This document shows positions 56,308 through 64,000 of a stretch of 64,000 nt of DNA, piece by piece. How positions within the stretch are numbered: the first letter of the stretch is position 1; each line of letters starts with the position of its first letter. The notes beneath the pieces were generated by a model. The model was given only the letters and a program-made list of their open reading frames with translations, was not told where the DNA came from and searched no databases. The DNA comes from Azoarcus indigens. GTDB taxonomy: Bacteria > Pseudomonadota > Gammaproteobacteria > Burkholderiales > Rhodocyclaceae. Position numbers and translations under genes: made by a program. The stretch spans positions 120,762 to 184,761 of the forward strand of contig NZ_SNVV01000011.1 in the NCBI RefSeq assembly GCF_004361735.1, read 5' to 3'.

Positions 56308-56340
56308 GCCCCTCTATCCGCCTTTATCCCAGGAACGGCC

Positions 56341-56946
56341 ATGAAACCGCTAGCCCTTCTTCCCAAGCTCGCCAATGGCACACTGCTGCGCGTCCTGCTG
56401 GCGCTGCTGGCCGTCTCGGCCCTGTCCGGTTGCGCCGCCTTCGCGCCGCCCCGCCCCTACACCACCGAGCAGGAAGCCATCGCCGAACGGGGCGAACCCA
56501 CCCGCCGCTGGGACAACGGCGATACCACCCATACGCTGGAGTTCTCCAACCAGCCGGATGGCCCCTCCACGCTGATGGTGCAGGTGGATCAGGGGGGCAT
56601 TGTGCTGCGGCAGTGGGATGCGCTGTCCGCCGCCAACCTGGCGCGGGTCAAGCGCGGAATGACGCAGGAGGAGGTTTCCCGCCTGCTGGGCAGCCACCGC
56701 TCGGAGCAGACCTTCCCCTCGTCCCACGAGGTGGTGTGGGACTGGAGCGTGGCCGAGCGCGGCTATGGCTCGACCGCCTTGTTCAATGTGCACTTCGTCG
56801 AGGGCAAGGTTGCGCGCACCAGCTATACCTATTCCTATCCGCCGAACTGGGATTACTACGACCCCTGGGGCCCCTGGGGGCCTTATCCCTACCCGGGATA
56901 TCCTTTCCACCCCCGCCGCTGGCCCGGTTCGCCCTGGTGGTGGTAG
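56341..56946 (+). CDS. BamE/OmlA-like lipoprotein, third of three, with aromatic-Pro tail
   Basis: 201 residues. Lipobox LSGC with Cys31; then AAFAPPRPYTTEQEA, RGMTQEEVSRLLGSHRSEQTF and the VVWDWSVA strand as in copy two. It has an extra ~35-residue tail very rich in Pro, Tyr, Trp and Gly (YDPWGPWGPYPYPGYPF) ending in WWW. Such tails are often surface-exposed or bind other proteins. Starts 33 bases after copy two; likely one operon. Confidence 0.8.
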   Translation: MKPLALLPKLANGTLLRVLLALLAVSALSGCAAFAPPRPYTTEQEAIAERGEPTRRWDNGDTTHTLEFSNQPDGPSTLMVQVDQGGIVLRQWDALSAANLARVKRGMTQEEVSRLLGSHRSEQTFPSSHEVVWDWSVAERGYGSTALFNVHFVEGKVARTSYTYSYPPNWDYYDPWGPWGPYPYPGYPFHPRRWPGSPWWW

Positions 56947-57020
56947 CGCGGGCCGCGGTGGGATGATGCCGCCGCCAGCCTTGGCAAGCATGGGCCTCCC
57001 TCGCTAAACTTCCGCCCCTC

Positions 57021-57082
57021 TGCCAAGGAGCGCTGCGACCCGGAGACCGGGCCAGGCTTGGCAACCGAACAACGGCGCTCGC
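57021..57082 (+). promoter_or_regulatory. S-adenosylhomocysteine (SAH) riboswitch
   Basis: P1 stem TGCCAAG (57021-57027) with CTTGGCA (57057-57063); the conserved GGAGCGCTGCGACC and GGCCAGGCTTGG cores; and the pseudoknot GAGCGC (57028-57033) with GCGCTC (57075-57080). This is the SAH aptamer known in front of metH/ahcY in proteobacteria. SAH binding turns the gene on. metH starts 74 bases downstream. Confidence 0.9.
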
Positions 57083-57116
57083 AAACCCCATCCGGTTTGT
57101 GGCGCCGTTCGCTTTT
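57071..57116 (+). terminator. Riboswitch-controlled terminator of metH
   Basis: AACGGCGC (57071-57078) pairs with GCGCCGTT (57102-57109), enclosing an inner CAAACC/GGTTTG stem, and a CGCTTTT run follows. The left arm shares GCGC with the SAH pseudoknot, so ligand binding should prevent this hairpin and allow read-through. Confidence 0.75.
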
Positions 57117-57155
57117 GCGGGCCGCGCTGCGCCGGGATACTCGTTTCACCGGGAC

Positions 57156-60863
<3,708 letters not shown>

Positions 60864-60869
60864 GGCGGC

Positions 60870-61895
60870 TTAAAGGCGGTCGATGGGTGACACCACTCCT
60901 CGGCCGCCCCCGTTCAGCACATGGGTGTAGATCATCGTGGTCGACACGTCGGCGTGGCCGAGCAGTTCCTGCACGGTGCGGATGTCGTAGCCGCCTTCGA
61001 GCAGGTGAGTGGCGAACGAATGGCGCAGCGTGTGCACCGTGACATGGCGGGCGATGCCGGCTTTTTTCACCGCATTGCGCAGCGCGCGCTGCAAGCGCTC
61101 TTCGTACAAGTGATGCCGCCTGCGCACGCCAGAACGCGGGTCGACCGAGAGCGTCGGCGATGGCCAGACCCAGAACCAGGGCCAGGATTCCGCTGCACGC
61201 GGGTATTTGCGCGCGAGGGACTCTGACATCTCCACACCGGGAATCCCGTCCGCGCGGTCCTGCGACCACAGGTGATGCGCCCTGCGCAACTGCTCGCGCA
61301 AGGCGTTGCTGCATCGGTCGGGCAGCATCACGATGCGGTCCTTGTTGCCCTTGCCTTCGCGCACCACGATCAGCCTGCGTTGAAAGTCGACATCCTTTAC
61401 CCGCAGCCGCAGCGCTTCCATCAGGCGCATCCCTGTGCCATAGACAAGGCGTGCCAGATCGGCGATGGGGCCTTCCATCGCATCCAGCAATGCGCTCACC
61501 TCTTCGCGCGACAAGACCGACGGCAGCCGAACCGGCGTCTTTGGTCGCTCGAACGCCGACAACCAGGGTAGATCGACACCCAACACGTTGCGATAGAGGA
61601 ACAGAAGCGCAGCCAATGCCTGCTTGTGGGTGGAGACCGCAACCTTCCGTTCCGTCGCAAGCCAACTCAAGAACTGCTCAACCTCGGTCGCACCCATCTC
61701 GCGAGGGTGGCGCACGCCGTGGAAGCGGACGAAGGCGCGAACCCAATAGACATACTGCTGCTCGGTTCGTAAGCTGTAGTGCTTGTACCGAATGCGTTCC
61801 CGAACCTGGTCGAGCAACCGGATCGCCGTCAACGGAGGAGCAGGTGGTTCGCTCCGAGGTCTGCGGGGTTTGTCGATTGAGTTATGACTGTTCAT
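60870..61895 (-). CDS. intI: Integron integrase (tyrosine recombinase)
   Basis: 341 residues from the ATG at 61893-61895; an upstream in-frame ATG (61928) precedes the likely promoter and the family N-terminus, so is less likely. Catalytic residues: Arg157 ([13 protein letters not shown]), Lys182 (VREGKG), His288/Arg291 ([12 protein letters not shown]), His314 ([10 protein letters not shown]) and Tyr323 (MIYTHV). The integron-specific extra patch is present: [28 protein letters not shown]. It recombines attC x attI and attC x attC sites. It points away from the cassettes, the standard layout, and ends 6 bases from the metH stop. Confidence 0.97.
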   Translation of the reverse strand: MNSHNSIDKPRRPRSEPPAPPLTAIRLLDQVRERIRYKHYSLRTEQQYVYWVRAFVRFHGVRHPREMGATEVEQFLSWLATERKVAVSTHKQALAALLFLYRNVLGVDLPWLSAFERPKTPVRLPSVLSREEVSALLDAMEGPIADLARLVYGTGMRLMEALRLRVKDVDFQRRLIVVREGKGNKDRIVMLPDRCSNALREQLRRAHHLWSQDRADGIPGVEMSESLARKYPRAAESWPWFWVWPSPTLSVDPRSGVRRRHHLYEERLQRALRNAVKKAGIARHVTVHTLRHSFATHLLEGGYDIRTVQELLGHADVSTTMIYTHVLNGGGRGVVSPIDRL

Positions 61896-61903
61896 AAATA
61901 CAG
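61888..61903. promoter_or_regulatory. LexA box at the intI start
   Basis: CTGTTCATAAATACAG, an exact CTGT-N8-ACAG. It overlaps the intI start codon and abuts a -10-like TATACT (minus strand, 61907-61902). Integrase genes are commonly SOS-controlled by a LexA site here, so DNA damage should raise cassette shuffling. Confidence 0.85.
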
Positions 61904-61928
61904 TATATTCATGAAACGCCATTGTCAT

Positions 61929-62014
61929 AAATAACTTCGTCCTGCGGGGGCCGACCGGATATATCGCAGGGTTCAGAACGAGTCCGCGGATCTGCGGGCT
62001 AAAACACGTTAGCT
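61929..62014. other. attI recombination site region
   Basis: Non-coding stretch between intI and the first cassette, ending in the crossover core GTTAGCT (62008-62014). The first cassette begins with TTAGCT at 62009. Integrase-binding sub-sites cannot be placed by eye. Confidence 0.7.
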
Positions 62015-62039
62015 TTATATTCGACTATAGAGAAATTGT

Positions 62040-63101
62040 ATGAGTGAAAAGAAGAAGTACTCGCTGCTAACAAGTTCGGACATAGAGGCGGGTCTAAAGG
62101 ATGCTCGCTTTCAAAAAGAAGATATTTCACTTATAAGAGATAAAGAAGGAAGGATTGTCAGGCATTTGCCTGTGACGAGCATTCAAGACGATGTCCTCCC
62201 ACCGTCAATTATACAAATTAACAGTACCTATATATATCAGGCTGATATTCGCCCAGTAATAGAGGCACTCATTGAAACTAGAAATGTTGAGATTTTTCAA
62301 GATCTATCCGAAAAATATCAAACAGTCATTGATAGCCTGACATACTATAGAGACCACAAATCTCGCTTAGATGAGCTTAACTCTAAGTCTCTTGATGCAT
62401 CCTCAGTATTTGAAAAACGTGTTGGAGTCTTTCTTAACGCTATAAATGTAAGTGATCTGGAAAAAACAGACATTAAGAGCTGTATAGAAATGCTTGACTC
62501 TTATTTGAATATAATTTTTGTATATCTAATTAGTGCGTATTGGATTCATGATAAAAACGTATCTAAAGATACCATTGCAGGTAGAAAAATTGCAGACCTT
62601 GATAATCAGGTGCGGCACATATATGAGCAACTGCTTGCAGACTCTAGTGTGAATAAAGAAGGCACAAACATAATCCCAATGCACAATTCGTTGTACGCTA
62701 GGTATTTGCTATCAGAAAAGAATGGAATGAAAGAGATTGAGAGACTTATCAAGCATGACTCTAGGTTTTCTTCGCCAATGGATTTTATGGGCTTTATAAA
62801 GCATTGTTTTTTTGAGAAAAAAGACTCTTATTATGACTACAATCGTCAATATCAAGTGCCTGAAAAATATGAAATATCAATCAATTTAGGCGCGATTGAT
62901 AAATCTACAGAAAAAAGAGTTGAGTTTTCGCAGAGACTTTTTGAAATTCTTGAAAAAATTGAGATGCTGAGAAATATACACTCTGAGCTGATTGAGGTCG
63001 GAGATATTGATTTCGGTACTATTGAAGTATATTCGGAATCTGAAGCTAACAATGCGCTCCAACTGACCACCATTCCGCTTGCGCTGCATGGCGGCAGTTG
63101 A
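62040..63101 (+). CDS. Cassette 1 protein of unknown function
   Basis: 353 residues, AT-rich codons. I recognise no family. Predicted soluble, largely helical, with many Asp/Glu/Lys, a YQTVIDSLTYYRDHKSRLDE coiled-coil-like helix near 92-111, and a hydrophobic patch (YLNIIFVYLISAYWIH, ~152-167) that may be a buried helix rather than a membrane span. The last ~18 residues (SEANNALQLTTIPLALHGG) are encoded by the attC site itself, so they vary with cassette structure and not with function. It begins 31 bases after the attI junction with a weak ribosome site. Confidence 0.85.
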   Translation: MSEKKKYSLLTSSDIEAGLKDARFQKEDISLIRDKEGRIVRHLPVTSIQDDVLPPSIIQINSTYIYQADIRPVIEALIETRNVEIFQDLSEKYQTVIDSLTYYRDHKSRLDELNSKSLDASSVFEKRVGVFLNAINVSDLEKTDIKSCIEMLDSYLNIIFVYLISAYWIHDKNVSKDTIAGRKIADLDNQVRHIYEQLLADSSVNKEGTNIIPMHNSLYARYLLSEKNGMKEIERLIKHDSRFSSPMDFMGFIKHCFFEKKDSYYDYNRQYQVPEKYEISINLGAIDKSTEKRVEFSQRLFEILEKIEMLRNIHSELIEVGDIDFGTIEVYSESEANNALQLTTIPLALHGGS

Positions 63102-63115
63102 GCTTAGCGTTAGTG
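63044..63115. repeat. attC site of cassette 1
   Basis: R'' AGCTAAC (63044-63050) is the exact reverse complement of the cassette's own 5' core GTTAGCT (62008-62014). Inverted arms CTAAC...GCGCTCCAACTG and CAGTTGAGC...GCGTTAG fold together. Cassette 2 begins within the GTTAGTG core at 63109. Confidence 0.88.
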
Positions 63116-63125
63116 CGCATCCCAA

Positions 63126-63437
63126 ATGTGGCCATTTTCTTCCAAGAAAAAAGAACAGGATTGGGGTAAGTTCTTGGGTGACTTGCCTCCTCCATCAAGA
63201 AAGCAAAGGCTAATTGAAGAGTGCAAGAAATACGACGTGTCAGTCCATATTGATGATGCCTCAGAGGCATCAACCGGCATATATGCTGAACTTCGAGGCG
63301 TTGCATCCGAGGCCGAGCTGGAGCGCCGATTGGTTGCGAAGCGCGCAGTGAAACAATCAGCCAAGGCAAATTGGATAGCAGGTTTTGCGCTTTTAGTTTC
63401 GCTTATTTCACTGGCAGTATCTTTCTGGAGTAAATAG
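63126..63437 (+). CDS. Cassette 2 small protein with C-terminal membrane anchor
   Basis: 103 residues. Charged, Lys-rich start (MWPFSSKKKEQDWGKF), a middle ~65 residues with a possible ferredoxin-like alternation (YDVSVHIDDASEASTGIYAELRG), and a hydrophobic C-terminal helix (WIAGFALLVSLISLAVSFW, ~82-100) followed by SK. Tail-anchored inner-membrane protein by prediction. No family recognised. Confidence 0.75.
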   Translation: MWPFSSKKKEQDWGKFLGDLPPPSRKQRLIEECKKYDVSVHIDDASEASTGIYAELRGVASEAELERRLVAKRAVKQSAKANWIAGFALLVSLISLAVSFWSK

Positions 63438-63446
63438 GCACATGCG

Positions 63447-63524
63447 CTCTAACCCTCCGCTCGAGTTCGCCCCCTTCGGGGGCTGGGACGCGCCTATGGC
63501 GCGCCCCTCAGCTACACGTTAGGC
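63447..63524. repeat. attC site of cassette 2
   Basis: R''-like CTCTAAC (63447-63453) and the core GTTAGGC (63518-63524). Between them are two strong hairpins: GCCCCC/GGGGGC with a TTCG loop, and GGGACGCGCC/GGCGCGCCCC. The match to its own 5' core (GTTAGTG) is near but not perfect. Confidence 0.8.
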
Positions 63525-63530
63525 TAGGCA

Positions 63531-63833
63531 ATGCAAAAGCCAGTCCTTGACCTTATATCGCTCGGCGCTCTACCGTCAGAAAAGTCTGCAACGGTTAGTC
63601 AAATGGAGGTCATCGAATCATTGGTGCTGGCCATTCAAAAGCCGGTCACGAATCAAGAGGCCGAAGCGCTAGTTTCTATATTTGGAGGTGATGGATGCTT
63701 TGGCATCGCTTGGTCTGTGTTGCATCTTATTGAAACGGCCCCTGGCTGGCCCATCAAGAAATGTCTCACCATATCTGAGAATATTTGGGTTTCTATGCTC
63801 ATAGAAAGGTCGGCAAATGCGGGCCTGCTGTGA
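63531..63833 (+). CDS. Cassette 3 small protein of unknown function
   Basis: 100 residues starting 13 bases after the GTTAGGC core. Soluble and helical, with ALVSIFGGDGCFGIAWSVLHLIETAPGWP as the most distinctive stretch. I do not recognise the family; small proteins of this look occur among polymorphic-toxin immunity proteins, but that is only a resemblance. The frame ends 7 bases before the R'' core. Confidence 0.75.
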   Translation: MQKPVLDLISLGALPSEKSATVSQMEVIESLVLAIQKPVTNQEAEALVSIFGGDGCFGIAWSVLHLIETAPGWPIKKCLTISENIWVSMLIERSANAGLL

Positions 63834-63839
63834 GTGTTC

Positions 63840-63846
63840 GCCTAAC
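63840..63846. repeat. R'' core of cassette 3's attC, remainder missing or interrupted
   Basis: GCCTAAC is the exact reverse complement of the cassette's 5' core GTTAGGC (63518-63524). Within the next 150 bases no matching GTTRRRY core or inverted arm was found. After AATTCCTATA the sequence changes (GGACTCCCCCG...). Confidence 0.7.
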
Positions 63847-64000
63847 AATTCCTATATGGACTCCCCCGTAAATCAAGACGGATCGTGTTTCTGACTTTCC
63901 GGGACGAATCACCTGCAGTCGTATATCCGGCATCTGTGGTGGGTTCTGAATGACCCGTGCCGACATGGAATCTGCCCGCGAAGCGCCAATCGGTACAAGC
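63847..64000. other. Unassigned sequence at the right edge
   Basis: 154 bases following the R'' core. No attC partner and no recognised gene. A minus-strand frame is open but unlike any family I know. It could be the end of an insertion sequence within the attC site. Confidence 0.4.

Larger units (their letters stand above)
60870..63846. mobile_element. Chromosomal integron: intI, attI and three cassettes
   Basis: intI on the minus strand, an attI region, then three head-to-tail cassettes on the plus strand (62009-63109, 63110-63518, 63519-beyond 63846). The cassette DNA is markedly AT-rich compared with the chromosome. The right end is open: the third attC shows only its R'' core before unrelated sequence. 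Confidence 0.93.

Noticed and set aside
63847..64000. Minus-strand open frame at the right edge as a transposase end
   Set aside because: No transposase motif (such as DDE or DEDD) could be seen in ~45 codons, so it was left as unassigned sequence.

Overview
This is a GC-rich chromosomal segment (about two-thirds G+C by eye) from a Gram-negative bacterium. It most likely comes from a betaproteobacterium of the Rhodocyclales type (Azospira/Dechloromonas/Thauera-like). The lineage call is an inference from gene content: the gshA-gshB pair of the betaproteobacterial type, an S-adenosylhomocysteine riboswitch in front of metH, a TorF-type porin joined to glnK-amtB, a complete liv branched-chain amino acid transporter, ubiK and comM. 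Nearly everything up to about 60.9 kb reads as ordinary chromosome. The last 3 kb is AT-rich acquired DNA.

Layout. 0-8.2 kb: the end of a LOG-family gene, a membrane protein and a rhomboid protease with similar helical C-terminal domains, a Nudix hydrolase, a UvrD-like helicase and a CYP152-type P450 peroxygenase. 8.5-15.1 kb: a two-partner secretion locus, with a 1648-residue TpsA adhesin translationally coupled to its TpsB pore. 15.1-17.3 kb: a scarred stretch with a cytochrome c' lipoprotein gene between apparent 3' fragments of a second tpsB and of a TonB-dependent receptor. 17.4-22.7 kb: a spermidine-synthase-like membrane protein, an acetyltransferase, an orphan adenine methylase and a diguanylate cyclase. 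22.9-29.1 kb: gshA-gshB, apbE, an aromatic aminotransferase and a DMT exporter. 29.3-41.4 kb: a GlxA-type regulator with an isochorismatase, a Na+/H+ antiporter, small hydrolases, an ABC-F ATPase, an HD-GYP protein, thrH, purU and an unusual PIN-like/MarR fusion. 41.7-45.5 kb: ompW behind an FNR-like box, and a porin-glnK-amtB operon behind a sigma-54 promoter with NtrC-like sites. 45.5-50.0 kb: ubiK, an SGNH hydrolase, comM, a Bcr/CflA exporter and a rhodanese. 50.1-54.9 kb: livK-H-M-G-F. 55.3-56.9 kb: three tandem BamE-like lipoproteins. 57.0-60.9 kb: the SAH riboswitch and metH.

60.9-64.0 kb holds a chromosomal integron. An intI tyrosine recombinase gene points left, a LexA-type box covers its start, and an attI region separates it from three AT-rich cassettes pointing right. 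The cassettes encode proteins I do not recognise (353, 103 and 100 residues). Each cassette's terminal R'' core matches the core at its own 5' end, perfectly for cassettes 1 and 3 and nearly for cassette 2, which supports the boundaries. The last attC keeps only its R'' half before unrelated sequence begins, so the array is interrupted or continues past the window.

Shared themes: nitrogen control (NtrC/sigma-54 on porin-glnK-amtB, plus amino acid uptake by Liv), redox and one-carbon metabolism (glutathione synthesis, MetH with its SAH switch, PurU, ApbE), surface adhesion with c-di-GMP turnover (TpsA/TpsB, a diguanylate cyclase, an HD-GYP protein), and DNA-damage-linked gene capture (LexA box and integron). 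I saw no rRNA, tRNA, CRISPR array or replication origin. Positions and motifs were read by eye; family assignments rest on recognised motifs, not on database searches.
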